A model generated the notes under the pieces. The model saw nothing but the letters and a program-made list of their open reading frames with translations. It searched no databases and was not told the origin of the DNA. Positions 37,051-47,616 of a stretch of DNA of 64,000 nucleotides are shown here, in pieces. A program made the translations under genes and the position numbers. The number at the start of each line of letters is the position of its first letter. Positions within the stretch are counted from its first letter, which is position 1. Location: the NCBI GenBank assembly GCA_024635555.1, contig JAGXIO010000144.1, positions 1-64,000 of the forward strand, read 5' to 3'. Origin of the DNA: Saccharicrinis sp. (GTDB lineage: Bacteria; Bacteroidota; Bacteroidia; Bacteroidales; Marinilabiliaceae).

Positions 37051-40000
37051 ATGACCAACGAAAATGAAAAGGTTGTAAAGGTCGAAGACAGGGATTACAA
37101 AAAGTTTAAACCCACTTTTATCGCTTTAAAAAACAAAAACACCATATATCTGTTGACGTTCTTTTTGTTTGTGGCAGGCATCATGTCCTACCAAAGCATG
37201 GATCGTGAACTCTTTCCGGAGATTGTGGTACCGTTTATCATGGTTCGCACGCTGCATCCGGGTAATAGCCCAGCAGATATGGAAAACCTGATAACACGAC
37301 CCATCGAAAAGGAGTTGAAAGGACTGAACGGCGTAAAAAAGATGTCGTCATCCTCATACCAGGATTATAGTTTAATTGCCATTGAGTTCAACACGGATGT
37401 TGAGGTAAAACAAGCCCTTCAAGATGTTAAGGATCAGGTTGACAAAGCCAAATCGGAGTTGCCTGACGATCTGGAACAGGAGCCTGTTGTTGATGATGTG
37501 GATTTTAACGAATTTCCCATTCTCAACATTAACCTGTCAGGCGATTACTCCATCTACGAGCTGAAAAAGTTTGCAGAAGAATTGCAAGATGAATTTGAAG
37601 CGTTGCGGTCGGTTCGTAAGGCCGACATCATTGGCGTTGACGAACGGGAAATACAGATAAACGTAGATCCATTCCGGTTGGAAGCCATGGACCTTACCTT
37701 TTTTGATGTGGAGCAAGCCTTAATGGCCGAAAATGTAAATATAGGTTCCGGTGAACTGCGCATTGACGGCACCAGGAGATCCATCACCACCCAAGCCGAT
37801 TATAAATCCATGGAGGAGATAGAAAATACCATTGTGAGCGCTAAAGAGGGTCATATAAGATACCTGAGGGACGTAGCAGAGGTGGTAGATGGCTTTGAGG
37901 AAAAAACATCTATCTCGGTTTTGAATCGCAAACCCGTGATTAAGCTATCCATAGTAAAACGTAGTGGCGAAAATCTATTGGAAGCTACCGACGAGATTTA
38001 TAAGATAATAAAAGAAAAACAAGCCGACGGTTTATTGCCCAAGGACATTAATATTGTTGTTACCGACGATCAGAGTACCAGTATAAAAGACCAGATTAGC
38101 AACCTGGAGAACAGTATTATCATGGGTATGTTATTGGTAATATTGGTTCTGTACATTTTTATGGGAATACGTAACGCATTTTTTGCGGGACTGGCTATCC
38201 CCATGTCCATGTTTATTTCATTTTGGTTATTGTCGCAATTTGGCTACACCATTAACACCATGATTTTGTTTGGTTTACTGCTTGCCCTAGGTATGCTTGT
38301 GGATAATGCCATTGTGGTGGTTGAAAATGTGTACCGGCTGCACGAGGGCGGCATGGGCAAGATAGACGCGATAAAAAAAGGTGTAAGCGAAATTGCCATT
38401 CCCATTATATCCTCTACAGCAACCACTTTGGCAGCTTTTATACCCTTACTATTTTGGCCAGGTATTGTGGGCGATTTTATGGGATATATGCCCATCACCC
38501 TGATCATCGTTTTATCTTCGTCGCTTTTTGTGGCTTTGGTATTAAATCCGGTTTTTGCCGCCGCCTTTATGAAGGTTGACGACATAAGAGCCACAAGCAA
38601 CCGTAAGAGGATATTAACAATTTTAGGAATAATAGCTTTGATAGGTGTGCTATTTTATCTATTTGGGTCTATACTTTGGGGTAATTTATTAATTATACCT
38701 TTACTTATCACGGTTACAAATATGCTTTTGATTAAACCCTTTGCGATATGGTTCCAAGAAAAGGGTATACCCATGATGGAAAACATGTATGAAAAAACTT
38801 TGCGCAAAGCGCTCGGTAATAAAACCTCGGTGCTGCTGCTGGTATCGTCGGTTCTATTGTTTGTTTTTTCTATTATGTTTTTTGGGGCTATGAATCCCAA
38901 TGTGATATTTTTCCCGGAAAATGAGCCCAAAACTATTTACGTTACGGCCGAGTTACCCTTGGGCACCGATTTGGAAATTACAGATACGCTTACCCACAAG
39001 GTAGAAGATAAGATTTACGAGACCCTTGATAAATATGAGCATATTATTAAGTCGGTAGGTATAACTATTGGAGCCGGCAAGGGTGGGATGTTCGAGGGAG
39101 ATCGCTCGCCCAACAAATCGCTCACTACCATTACTTTTGTCGAATACATTGACCGCGACGGAGTGAGTACGGCGGAAGTGATGAAGGAAATATCCGATTC
39201 GTTTGAGGGCTTTGTGGGGGCTAAAATATTTGTGGAAAAAGAGGATAATGGTCCTCCGGTTGGTAAGCCTATCAATATTGAAATTTCGGGCAATGATTTC
39301 GAGAAGCTTATCACCACAGCGCAAGATATGGTGCGTGAAATACATGATGATAAGATTCCTGGTATCGAAGAACTGCAAATGGACATTAATCCCAACAAAC
39401 CAGAGATGGTGTTACAGATAGATCGCGAAAAAGCGCGTCGCTTTGGCTTATCAACTCAAATGATTGCCAGTACAATACGTACAGCGGTTTTTGGTAGCAA
39501 TGTGGATAAATATAAAGAAAAGGAAGATGAGTATGATATAATGGTGCGTTTGGATAAAAAATATCGCAACAATACCTCACAGCTTCTCAACCTAAAAATG
39601 CGAATAGAACACGACGGTACGCCCTATTATATTCCGATTTCGTCGGTGGCTGATTATAAGTATTCATCTACTTATGAGCAAATTAATCGTATCGATAACT
39701 CCCGGGTTATTACGGTGTACTCAAATGTTAATGCCGGATATAATGCCAATGTCATAAACAGCCGTATTAAAGAAATACTTCGCGATTATAAAATGCCAAT
39801 TGGATATAAATGGCAAATGACCGGTGAACAGGAACAGCAAAATGAAACATCTGATTTTCTGGTTGGAGCTCTACTGCTTGCCATTGCGCTAATTTCGATG
39901 ATATTAATAACACAGTTTAACTCGGCTATTAAGCCATTGATTATACTTGGTACCGTTTTGCTAAGTACCATCGGTGTGTTTATGGGTTTGGGCACCTTTA

Positions 40001-40467
40001 GGATGGACTTTGTGATATTAATGACTGGTGTGGGTATCGTTTCCTTGGCCGGAATTGTGGTAAATAATGGCATCGTTTTAATTGATTACATCGATATTTT
40101 GCGGAATCAAATGAAGGAGGAGCAAGGACTTGGGGAGCACGGAAGGTTATCGTTACTCGATGAAATTGAGTGCATCATATTGGGCGGTAAAACCAGGCTT
40201 CGACCAGTTTTGCTAACTGCCATTACCACTGTGCTTGGATTAGTTCCACTGGCCATAGGTTTTAACTTCGATTTTTATGGTCTATTAAACGATCTTAACC
40301 CACACGTGTACTTTGGTGGCGATAATGCCGATTTCTGGTCGCCTATGGCATGGACCGTGATATTTGGTTTGACTACTTCAACGGTTTTAACACTTATTAT
40401 GTCACCTGTTATGTTTTTGGTAGCTGTGAGGGCTCGAAACAAGTTTACCAAGGAAAGTAAAGAGTAA
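37051..40467 (+). CDS. RND efflux transporter, inner-membrane pump
   Basis: An 1138-residue proton-driven pump of the hydrophobe/amphiphile exporter type. The two sets of membrane helices and periplasmic loops are evident. The fourth helix reads LALGMLVDNAIVVVENVYRL: the first of the usual two proton-relay aspartates is kept and the second is asparagine, as in many HAE2-like members. Substrate range cannot be inferred. A terminator at 40493 ends the operon. Confidence 0.92.
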   Translation: MTNENEKVVKVEDRDYKKFKPTFIALKNKNTIYLLTFFLFVAGIMSYQSMDRELFPEIVVPFIMVRTLHPGNSPADMENLITRPIEKELKGLNGVKKMSSSSYQDYSLIAIEFNTDVEVKQALQDVKDQVDKAKSELPDDLEQEPVVDDVDFNEFPILNINLSGDYSIYELKKFAEELQDEFEALRSVRKADIIGVDEREIQINVDPFRLEAMDLTFFDVEQALMAENVNIGSGELRIDGTRRSITTQADYKSMEEIENTIVSAKEGHIRYLRDVAEVVDGFEEKTSISVLNRKPVIKLSIVKRSGENLLEATDEIYKIIKEKQADGLLPKDINIVVTDDQSTSIKDQISNLENSIIMGMLLVILVLYIFMGIRNAFFAGLAIPMSMFISFWLLSQFGYTINTMILFGLLLALGMLVDNAIVVVENVYRLHEGGMGKIDAIKKGVSEIAIPIISSTATTLAAFIPLLFWPGIVGDFMGYMPITLIIVLSSSLFVALVLNPVFAAAFMKVDDIRATSNRKRILTILGIIALIGVLFYLFGSILWGNLLIIPLLITVTNMLLIKPFAIWFQEKGIPMMENMYEKTLRKALGNKTSVLLLVSSVLLFVFSIMFFGAMNPNVIFFPENEPKTIYVTAELPLGTDLEITDTLTHKVEDKIYETLDKYEHIIKSVGITIGAGKGGMFEGDRSPNKSLTTITFVEYIDRDGVSTAEVMKEISDSFEGFVGAKIFVEKEDNGPPVGKPINIEISGNDFEKLITTAQDMVREIHDDKIPGIEELQMDINPNKPEMVLQIDREKARRFGLSTQMIASTIRTAVFGSNVDKYKEKEDEYDIMVRLDKKYRNNTSQLLNLKMRIEHDGTPYYIPISSVADYKYSSTYEQINRIDNSRVITVYSNVNAGYNANVINSRIKEILRDYKMPIGYKWQMTGEQEQQNETSDFLVGALLLAIALISMILITQFNSAIKPLIILGTVLLSTIGVFMGLGTFRMDFVILMTGVGIVSLAGIVVNNGIVLIDYIDILRNQMKEEQGLGEHGRLSLLDEIECIILGGKTRLRPVLLTAITTVLGLVPLAIGFNFDFYGLLNDLNPHVYFGGDNADFWSPMAWTVIFGLTTSTVLTLIMSPVMFLVAVRARNKFTKESKE

Positions 40468-40492
40468 GGTTAAAAAATAATGACAATAATGT

Positions 40493-40526
40493 GCCCCGGC
40501 AGGATAAAATCTGTCGGGGCTTTTTG
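40493..40526 (+). terminator. Terminator of the efflux operon
   Basis: GCCCCGGCAG and CTGTCGGGGC pair around an eight-base loop and run into five T residues. Confidence 0.9.
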
Positions 40527-40561
40527 TTTTTACAAAACGCTGAAGTGTCTTGTGGTACATA

Positions 40562-40690
40562 TTTCACGCTGATTTTCGCGGAAGTTTATGGGGAATATTA
40601 GATGCTTATTTGAAGTCTTGCTTTTACAAATAACACTTTTTAATCTGCGATACTCTGCGGTTTTTTAATCTGCGTACATCTGCGTGAAAC
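40562..40690. repeat. Intergenic relic repeat of the 'CTGCG' type
   Basis: TTTCACGCTGATTTTCGCGG on the left and ATCTGCGTACATCTGCGTGAAA on the right are inverse relatives, with CTGCGATACTCTGCGG between. Similar short words recur in spacers of many bacterial genomes. No gene lies here. Confidence 0.5.
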
Positions 40691-40704
40691 TTTACCGCTG
40701 AAAT

Positions 40705-41745
40705 TTATTCATTATAAACTCTATTTTCCTGCTCGGAAACCCTAATAAAGGTAGTTCGTTTCGAGAGTTCTTTAAGTTGATGAGCACCCACATAGGTACA
40801 AGTGCTGCGCACGCCTCCCAAAATATCGTTTATGGTATTATGCACCGACCCGCGATAAGGCACATGCACCGATTTCCCCTCACTGGATCGGTATTCGGCC
40901 ACACCGCCCACATGCTTCTCCATAGCGGTTATGGAGCTCATGCCATAAAACTGTTTGTATTGTTTTCCATCCTTAGTTATGGTTTGGCCGCCGCTTTGGT
41001 CGTGCCCGGCCAACATGCCGCCCAGCATTACAAAGTCGGCACCTGCACCAAAGGCTTTGGATACATCACCCGGAACGGAGCAACCACCATCGCTTATTAT
41101 TAATCCTCCAAGTCCATGTGCTGCATCGGCACACTCAATAATTGCCGACAACTGCGGGTAGCCCACGCCTGTTTTTACGCGTGTTGTACAAACCGAACCA
41201 GGTCCAATACCAACCTTAACAATATCGGCACCACCCAACAATAGCTCTTCTACCATTTCGCCAGTAACCACATTACCCGCAATAATTATTTTATCGGCAA
41301 ATTGTTTACGGGTTTTCTTTACAAAACTCACAAAATGCTGCGAGTACCCATTGGCCACATCAATACAAATAAACTTCAATTGTTTATGTGCTCCTATTAT
41401 AGCGCCAAGTCTTTCCAAGTCGTCGCTACCGGTACCAGTGCTTACGGCAATATAATTTTCAATTCCAATGGGAGCTTCCTTCATAAAAGCATCCCATTGT
41501 GCTGTGGTATAATGTTTGTGTACGGTGGTAAACACCTGTTTTTCGCTTAGAGCCTTTGCCATTTCAAAGGTTCCCACTGTATCCATATTGGCTGCCATAA
41601 TCGGAACGCCTGTCCAGGTGGTGGTACTGTGTAAAAATTTAAACGTGCGCTCCAAACTCACTTCCGATCTACTTTTTAATGTAGAGCGTTTAGGGCGGAA
41701 CATAACGTCTTTAAACCCTAACTTAATGTCGTTTTCTATTCTCAT
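40705..41745 (-). CDS. guaC: GMP reductase
   Basis: A 346-residue IMP dehydrogenase/GMP reductase-fold enzyme that deaminates GMP to IMP with NADPH for purine salvage. The start [20 protein letters not shown] and [19 protein letters not shown] are typical of GuaC. The catalytic loop is [20 protein letters not shown], with the active-site Cys. There are no CBS domains, which separates it from IMP dehydrogenase. Its gene follows the ATP synthase operon on the same strand after a terminator. Confidence 0.93.
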   Translation of the reverse strand: MRIENDIKLGFKDVMFRPKRSTLKSRSEVSLERTFKFLHSTTTWTGVPIMAANMDTVGTFEMAKALSEKQVFTTVHKHYTTAQWDAFMKEAPIGIENYIAVSTGTGSDDLERLGAIIGAHKQLKFICIDVANGYSQHFVSFVKKTRKQFADKIIIAGNVVTGEMVEELLLGGADIVKVGIGPGSVCTTRVKTGVGYPQLSAIIECADAAHGLGGLIISDGGCSVPGDVSKAFGAGADFVMLGGMLAGHDQSGGQTITKDGKQYKQFYGMSSITAMEKHVGGVAEYRSSEGKSVHVPYRGSVHNTINDILGGVRSTCTYVGAHQLKELSKRTTFIRVSEQENRVYNE

Positions 41746-41763
41746 AACCTTAAAAAATTACAC

Positions 41764-41790
41764 AAAAAAGGTTGATGAAAACCACCAACC
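41764..41790 (-). terminator. Terminator after the ATP synthase operon
   Basis: On the minus strand GGTTG...CAACC pairs around the loop and is followed by TTTTTT. It lies between atpG and guaC. Confidence 0.65.
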
Positions 41791-41881
41791 GTAAAAATAT
41801 ACTACCCATCTAAATTATAGTAGCAATAAGCTTGCATGAATTTACTTGGTGCAAGGTTCTTGGAAATAAAAATTGCTATAC

Positions 41882-42757
41882 TTATTTCGAAAGCGCCTCG
41901 GCTCCACCAACAATCTCAAGGATTTCGTTGGTGATGGCACTTTGGCGGGCTTTGTTATAACTCAATTTTAACTCACCCAACATATCTGTTGCATTATCCG
42001 TTGCTTTGTGCATGGAGGTCATCCGAGCACCATGTTCGGCAGCTATCGAATCCAGAATCGTCCGGTAAAACATGGTCTTCAGCGCTTTTGGAATTAGTTC
42101 TTGGATAATGGTTTTTGGGTTGGGCTCGTAAATATAATTTGATTGAACCAAGGAATCTTTCTCCGGAAGCTCCAGCGGTAAAAGCTGTTCGATATTTACC
42201 TTTTGTTGACCAGCATTTACAAACTCATTATAAACCAATAAAACCTTATCGTATTTTTTATTTAAAAAATCATTTAGAATCTTATCCGATACCACTTCCA
42301 CATTGCCAAAAGTAGGCTCACTGTATATTTCGTTATGCTCTGATGTACATATAATACCAGTGGACTTTAAAATCTTTTCGCCCTTCTTACCGATAGCCAT
42401 AAAATCGATAAAATTGTTTTTTAAATGTGTAGAATATTGCTCTTTTACCAAACGGTTTACCTCCTTAACAACGTGCGAATTAAATGCACCGCACAACCCC
42501 CGGTTACTAGTAATCACGACTACAAGAATACGGTCAACCTCTCTATTTTGGGCTAAATCAATAGTGATGTCCTCGTCCAGCGTATTTAACAGATGATAAA
42601 CAATACCGTTTAGCTTGTCGGCGTAGGGTCTGAACCTTACGATATGATCCTGTGCCCGTTTTAATTTGGCAGCCGATACCATTTTCATGGCACTAGTTAC
42701 CTGCCGGGTGGTCTTAACCGATTCTATGCGGGTTCGTATATCTTTTAAGTTGGCCAT
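41882..42757 (-). CDS. atpG: ATP synthase F1 subunit gamma
   Basis: This 291-residue central-stalk subunit has the N-terminal coil LKDIRTRIESVKTTRQVTSA and C-terminal SYNKARQSAITNEILEIVGG that sit inside the alpha/beta ring. GLCGAFN is the conserved internal motif. It is the last gene of atpB-E-F-H-A-G. Confidence 0.96.
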   Translation of the reverse strand: MANLKDIRTRIESVKTTRQVTSAMKMVSAAKLKRAQDHIVRFRPYADKLNGIVYHLLNTLDEDITIDLAQNREVDRILVVVITSNRGLCGAFNSHVVKEVNRLVKEQYSTHLKNNFIDFMAIGKKGEKILKSTGIICTSEHNEIYSEPTFGNVEVVSDKILNDFLNKKYDKVLLVYNEFVNAGQQKVNIEQLLPLELPEKDSLVQSNYIYEPNPKTIIQELIPKALKTMFYRTILDSIAAEHGARMTSMHKATDNATDMLGELKLSYNKARQSAITNEILEIVGGAEALSK

Positions 42758-42770
42758 GGGCTACTGCTTG

Positions 42771-44360
42771 TTATTGTTCTTCAACCGGTTTAAATCTGCG
42801 TGCCACATCGGCAGCCACTTTTGTAAGTACCTCGGTTTCCGTATCTGTATAAATACCGTTACCCAATGCTTTAATTACTTCTTTATGTGACATTTCCAGA
42901 TCGTCAATATAGCTTTGCTCAAACTCTTTTATCTTATCAAGTGGCACATCAGCCAATAATCCTTGGGTACCACAGTAAATAAGAGCTACTTGATGAGCCA
43001 CGCTAACAGGCGAATACTGCGCTTGCTTTAGCAGTTCCACGTTTTTACGCCCTCTGTCCAATACGGCTTTTGTGGCTGGGTCTAAATCGGAGCCAAACTT
43101 CGAGAAAGCCTCCAACTCACGATACTGTGCTTGGTCGAGCTTCAAGGTTCCTGCAACCTTTTTCATCGACTTTATTTGAGCGTTACCACCTACACGTGAT
43201 ACAGAAATACCCACGTTAATAGCTGGACGAATACCCGCGTTGAACAAATTACCTTCGAGGAAAATTTGCCCATCGGTGATGGAAATAACGTTGGTTGGAA
43301 TATAGGCAGAAACGTCGCCTGCCTGTGTTTCGATAATGGGTAATGCAGTTAGCGAACCTCCACCTTTTACTTTATGCTTGATACACTCGGGTAAATCGTT
43401 CATTTGAGCAGCAATTTCGTCCGACTCAATAATTTTTGCTGCACGCTCTAACAAGCGGGAGTGAAGATAAAACACATCGCCTGGATAGGCCTCGCGACCC
43501 GGTGGTCGTCGCAATAATAGCGACACCTCACGATAAGATACAGCTTGTTTGCTTAGATCATCGAAAATAATAAGTGCAGCCCGCCCAGTATCTCTAAAAA
43601 ACTCTCCAAGAGCAGTGCCGGTAAAAGGAGCATAAAATTGCATGGCTGCAGGATCGGCTGCACTGGATGCCACCACGGTAGTATATTGCATGGCGCCATG
43701 TTTTTCAAGTGTCTTTACAATTTGTGCAACTGTAGAACTTTTTTGTCCTATGGCCACATAAATGCAATAAACAGGCTTTCCGTTTTCGAAGTTTTCGCGT
43801 TGGTTGATAATGGTATCAATGGCAATGGCAGTTTTACCCGTTTGTCGATCACCAATGATGAGCTCACGTTGGCCACGACCAATGGGAATCATAGAATCGA
43901 TTGACTTGATTCCGGTTTGAAGAGGTTCCTGCACGGGTTGTCGATATATTACTCCAGGTGCTTTTCGTTCGAGCGGAAACTCGAACAGCTCGCCGTCAAT
44001 GCTTCCTTTACCGTCGATAGGTTCACCGTTGGTGTTTATCACACGACCCAGCATACCTTCGCCCACTTTTACCGAGGCTATGGTGCCGGTACGCTTAACA
44101 ATATCTCCTTCCTTAATTTCGCTGGTTGCCCCTAAAAGCACCACTCCCACATTATCTTGTTCAAGGTTAAGAACTATTCCTTTACAAGATTCAAACTCCA
44201 CCAACTCGTTAGCTCTCACATTGTTGAGTCCGTAAATTCGGGCAATACCATCGCCAACCTGTAAAACCGTACCCACCTCTTGGAGGTTACTTTCTGCGGT
44301 AAAACCTAGTATTTGTTTTTTTAATAGTTCCGAAACCTCGGCAGGTCTAATATTTTCCAT
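42771..44360 (-). CDS. atpA: ATP synthase F1 subunit alpha
   Basis: A 529-residue nucleotide-binding subunit, slightly longer than the usual 505-515. The P-loop is [10 protein letters not shown], and the Arg finger lies in [27 protein letters not shown] is the family signature. The N-terminal crown domain opens [16 protein letters not shown]. The catalytic beta subunit is not encoded in this window, as is usual for Bacteroidota, where atpD-atpC lie elsewhere. Confidence 0.97.
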   Translation of the reverse strand: MENIRPAEVSELLKKQILGFTAESNLQEVGTVLQVGDGIARIYGLNNVRANELVEFESCKGIVLNLEQDNVGVVLLGATSEIKEGDIVKRTGTIASVKVGEGMLGRVINTNGEPIDGKGSIDGELFEFPLERKAPGVIYRQPVQEPLQTGIKSIDSMIPIGRGQRELIIGDRQTGKTAIAIDTIINQRENFENGKPVYCIYVAIGQKSSTVAQIVKTLEKHGAMQYTTVVASSAADPAAMQFYAPFTGTALGEFFRDTGRAALIIFDDLSKQAVSYREVSLLLRRPPGREAYPGDVFYLHSRLLERAAKIIESDEIAAQMNDLPECIKHKVKGGGSLTALPIIETQAGDVSAYIPTNVISITDGQIFLEGNLFNAGIRPAINVGISVSRVGGNAQIKSMKKVAGTLKLDQAQYRELEAFSKFGSDLDPATKAVLDRGRKNVELLKQAQYSPVSVAHQVALIYCGTQGLLADVPLDKIKEFEQSYIDDLEMSHKEVIKALGNGIYTDTETEVLTKVAADVARRFKPVEEQ

Positions 44361-44384
44361 TCGTACAATTTTAACCGATAGTAT

Positions 44385-44921
44385 TTAACTCAACAGTTTC
44401 TTTTTCAGCTCCTTTAGTTTGTTGGCTATGGTGGCGTCAATCATTTTGCCATCCACCATCAAAATAAATCCACCAATCAGGTTGTCTCTTACCCTCACAG
44501 TCATATCTATTTTAGCGTCCAACTCTTTTTGCAATAAATCTTTTATACTTAAAAGATGTGCGTCTTCCAACGGAACTGCTGTATATAAAGCTACCGATTT
44601 TATTTTTTTTTCTTCCTTATAAAAATCAATAACGTTTCGGGCAATAGATGCCAGCAAGGATTCGCGCTTGTTATTGACCATGATAGTTAAAAAATTCAAG
44701 GTCAAAGGATTAACACGGTTGTCGAAAATGCTTTTTAAAGCTTTTTTCTTTTTTCCGGGTTTTATCACTGGGCTGTTCAAAAGCTCATTGAACTCATCCA
44801 CGTTGTTACAATAATCCAATAAAACCGCCATATCGGTATATACCTGTTCCACCACTCCTTTGTCTTTACTTAAAAGGAATAAGGCCTTTGCATATCGAAC
44901 TGAAATTAAACTGGTATTCAT
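44385..44921 (-). CDS. atpH: ATP synthase F1 subunit delta
   Basis: A 178-residue peripheral-stalk subunit: the six-helix N-terminal domain opens SLISVRYAKALFLLSKDKG and the C-terminal part has IGGFILMVDGKMIDATIANK, a good match to the family end. Its start codon overlaps the atpF stop by one base, suggesting coupled translation. Confidence 0.94.
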   Translation of the reverse strand: MNTSLISVRYAKALFLLSKDKGVVEQVYTDMAVLLDYCNNVDEFNELLNSPVIKPGKKKKALKSIFDNRVNPLTLNFLTIMVNNKRESLLASIARNVIDFYKEEKKIKSVALYTAVPLEDAHLLSIKDLLQKELDAKIDMTVRVRDNLIGGFILMVDGKMIDATIANKLKELKKKLLS

Positions 44922-45418
44922 TAATTAAAGTTTACATTTTCGAGGTACTTATCAATAATGGCTTTTTGCTTTTTATCTTCTTTTAGTTCGGATTGAATTA
45001 AAAGTCCGGCGATATCAATGGATAATTCGGCCACCTGCTTTTTCAATTCTTTTATGGCTGCATTTTTTTCGGCCTGTATTTGTATGCGAGCCAAATTGAT
45101 AATTTTATCCGATTCGCGGGTTGCACCTGTGCGTGCTTCAACCAAAATTTTATCTTTTAGCTGGCGTGTTTCCTTTAAAAGCTCATCGCGTTCGTTTCGG
45201 GCTTCATCCATCATTTTCTGACGTACTTTAACCAGATTTTCAACTTCGGCTTTGGCTCGTTCGGCTGCTTGCAACGATTGTTCTATGGTTTCACTCCTCA
45301 CCTGAAGTGCATCCAATATAGGTGCCCAGGCATATTTTTTAAGGAGAACCGCCAATGCTATAAAAGAGATGGTTGTCCAAAAAACTAAGCCCGGATCGGG
45401 TGTTAATAAAAAATCCAT
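44921..45418 (-). CDS. atpF: ATP synthase Fo subunit b
   Basis: A 165-residue protein with one membrane helix near the N terminus (PGLVFWTTISFIALAVLLKK) and a long, charged, coiled helix (VENLVKVRQKMMDEARNERD) that forms the peripheral stalk. Confidence 0.94.
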   Translation of the reverse strand: MDFLLTPDPGLVFWTTISFIALAVLLKKYAWAPILDALQVRSETIEQSLQAAERAKAEVENLVKVRQKMMDEARNERDELLKETRQLKDKILVEARTGATRESDKIINLARIQIQAEKNAAIKELKKQVAELSIDIAGLLIQSELKEDKKQKAIIDKYLENVNFN

Positions 45419-45430
45419 AATTTTTAATTT

Positions 45431-45637
45431 TTATCCTTTGAGCAAAGCTACCACAATAGCAAATAAAGCCACCCCTTCAATAAGAGCTGCGGCAATAATC
45501 ATAGCAGTTTGAATTTTTGAGCTGATTTCGGGTTGGCGCGCCATGGCTTCCATTGCTCCACTGGCCAGTTTACCGATTCCTAAACCGGCTCCCAATACAA
45601 TAATTCCTAATCCAACTGCGGTAAGAGAAAGTGTCAT
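45431..45637 (-). CDS. atpE: ATP synthase Fo subunit c
   Basis: A 68-residue, two-helix rotor-ring subunit. The ion-binding glutamate is E54 in ALIEGVALF. The Ser/Thr that follows the glutamate in sodium-driven rings is glycine here, and helix 1 (GLGIGKLASGAMEAMARQP) lacks the matching glutamine, so protons are the likely ion. Confidence 0.95.
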   Translation of the reverse strand: MTLSLTAVGLGIIVLGAGLGIGKLASGAMEAMARQPEISSKIQTAMIIAAALIEGVALFAIVVALLKG

Positions 45638-45675
45638 AATAGTTAAATTTTATAATTGTTATTTGTAAGTATAAA

Positions 45676-46755
45676 TTAATGTTCAACTTCCTGCACGGCC
45701 ATGCCAATAAACAAGGCTGATAACAAAGTAAATATATAAGCTTGTAACAAAGCTACCAATAACTCCAGCACCAACATTATAATCGAAAGTAATATTGATA
45801 CGGGTGCTATATATATTGATTTTAGAATAAAAATAAGCGATACCAAGCTCAATATAATGATGTGGCCGGCGGTTATATTGGCCAATAAACGAATCATCAA
45901 TGCAAATGGTTTTGTGAACAAGCCAATGATTTCAACAGGTATCATCAATATTTTTACAAAAAATGGCACTCCTGGTGCTACTAGCGTGTGTTGCCAATAG
46001 CTTCGACTACCGTTAATGTTGGTGATTAAAAATGTGAATACTGCCAATACCATAGTTACCGAAATATTACCGTTGAAATTACTTCCCCCAGGAAAAAAAG
46101 GTACCAATCCTATCATGTTGTTAATCCAAATAAAAAAGAATATTGTTAGTAGATAAGGGGCGAACTTGTGCGCTTTCTGTTCTCCTATCTGCATTTTAAC
46201 AATGTCGTCGTTAACAAACTGTATAATGGGCTCCATCATGGCTTGTATACCTTTGGGTTTGGCTGGTCCGTTTTTATAGCTTTTGGCTACGGTAAGAAAA
46301 ATCCATAAAATCAGTACTATGGAGAGCCACATGGACCAAACATTTCGTTTTAACGAAAAATCGATGGGCACGGAGTTGGCAATATGCCCCTCATGGTCGT
46401 ATTCCACCGTGCCATCGGTATCGCTGTTATAAATTTTTCCGTGATGGTACAAAAAGTAGCTTCCTTTACTTTCTGCGATATGCGTATCATGGTCGAAACG
46501 GGAATACGAAAAGAAGTGAACCTTACCTTTGTCGTATAATATGATAGGCAATGGAATTTGAATATGTTTTTGATAGTCGCCCTCTCCCCATGAAACAATA
46601 TGCCAAACGTGTGCATCGGCAATATGATGCATAATCATTTCGGTAGGGTCAAATGCTTCTTCTGCCTTATCGGCATTTGAAACATCGTTGGATGCATAAC
46701 TTGTTGAAAAGAAAATGCTGGTGGACAAAACCAGTATCCAGAGAAACTTATTCAT
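45676..46755 (-). CDS. atpB: ATP synthase Fo subunit a
   Basis: A 359-residue precursor from the ATG at 46755, which begins a signal peptide (MNKFLWILVLSTSIFFSTSY); the upstream ATG at 46791 only adds twelve residues before it. A periplasmic, His-rich N-terminal domain (HHIADAHVWHIVSW) precedes the helices, as in other Bacteroidota. The essential arginine is in MIRLLANITAGH. Confidence 0.93.
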   Translation of the reverse strand: MNKFLWILVLSTSIFFSTSYASNDVSNADKAEEAFDPTEMIMHHIADAHVWHIVSWGEGDYQKHIQIPLPIILYDKGKVHFFSYSRFDHDTHIAESKGSYFLYHHGKIYNSDTDGTVEYDHEGHIANSVPIDFSLKRNVWSMWLSIVLILWIFLTVAKSYKNGPAKPKGIQAMMEPIIQFVNDDIVKMQIGEQKAHKFAPYLLTIFFFIWINNMIGLVPFFPGGSNFNGNISVTMVLAVFTFLITNINGSRSYWQHTLVAPGVPFFVKILMIPVEIIGLFTKPFALMIRLLANITAGHIIILSLVSLIFILKSIYIAPVSILLSIIMLVLELLVALLQAYIFTLLSALFIGMAVQEVEH

Positions 46756-46791
46756 TACATTTAAAATCAAAACGGATATTATAATTTTCAC

Positions 46792-47163
46792 TTACTCCTT
46801 TACGATGTACCAAACAAAAAAGTTTAGGTAAATTAGATAATTAACCATAAAAACTAAGGCTATTATTTCTTTTTCTACCCAATCGCCTGTAAGTACAGGC
46901 CATAGATAAACCAAAGAGGCCAACATTTTTACACCTATGCTAAGAAAGAACGCACTCAAAAAAAAATTGTTGAAATTTTTTTTTGTCCATCTTATGGATA
47001 TAGCACATGCGCTAAACAAAATCAATAGAAACAACTTAATTTCGCCCACTTTGTTCAGTAGTTCGCTATAATGAAAGTGTGCAACTGCTGCATTAAGCAA
47101 TAACAACCCAAGAAAAAGACCCAAATATCGTAGTATCCGGTTCCTTATCTCATAAGCGGCCAT
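46792..47163 (-). CDS. AtpI-like membrane protein
   Basis: A 123-residue protein with four hydrophobic segments (YLGLFLGLLLLNAAVAHF, KLFLLILFSACAISI, FLSIGVKMLASLVYLWPVL, IALVFMVNYLIYLNFF). It lies three bases from the bactofilin and immediately upstream of atpB, the position of AtpI-type c-ring assembly factors. Sequence alone does not prove the family. Confidence 0.65.
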   Translation of the reverse strand: MAAYEIRNRILRYLGLFLGLLLLNAAVAHFHYSELLNKVGEIKLFLLILFSACAISIRWTKKNFNNFFLSAFFLSIGVKMLASLVYLWPVLTGDWVEKEIIALVFMVNYLIYLNFFVWYIVKE

Positions 47164-47165
47164 GC

Positions 47166-47549
47166 TTATTTTTTGATTTCTTGAATGGGAGCTTCTTCAG
47201 GTCTTGCCGAGCCACCCATAGTGCATTTACCGGTAAAAACTGCTCCCGGTTCAATGGTAAGTTTATTGGTGTGTATGTCGCCAATCAGTTTTGAGGTAGC
47301 TTTTAACGACAGGAGTTCTTTAACCTCTGCTTTTCCTTGTAGTATCCCTTCTATTTCGGCGTTAAGGCAGTTTATCTCACCTGTTACTTTTCCTTTGCCT
47401 CCCACTACAACTTTACCTTTAGAGGCTATGTTTCCCTCAATTTCTCCATCAATCCGGATACTCTCTGATGTTTCGATATTACCTATTATTTTGGTTCCTG
47501 CACCTATAAGGTTGTGTGATTTTGTTTCTGGTTCGTACGATTTTGCCAT
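47166..47549 (-). CDS. Bactofilin (polymer-forming cytoskeletal protein)
   Basis: A 127-residue protein made of short beta-helix repeats: GAGTKIIGNIETSESIRIDG, EIEGNIASKGKVVVGGKGKV, TGEINCLNAEIEGILQGKAE. This is the bactofilin fold, which polymerises without nucleotide. It is the first gene of the operon that goes on to the ATP synthase subunits, a neighbourhood known in this phylum. Confidence 0.9.
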   Translation of the reverse strand: MAKSYEPETKSHNLIGAGTKIIGNIETSESIRIDGEIEGNIASKGKVVVGGKGKVTGEINCLNAEIEGILQGKAEVKELLSLKATSKLIGDIHTNKLTIEPGAVFTGKCTMGGSARPEEAPIQEIKK

Positions 47550-47616
47550 TGAGTTATATTTTTGTGTTAAATCCTTTTTATTGTCTCAGCGTAAATGAAA
47601 CGCTAATATACTGTTT

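Noticed and set aside
46756-46791. Upstream ATG for atpB
   Set aside because: It puts a second hydrophobic stretch before a normal signal peptide and abuts the previous stop; the ATG at 46755 fits the family better.
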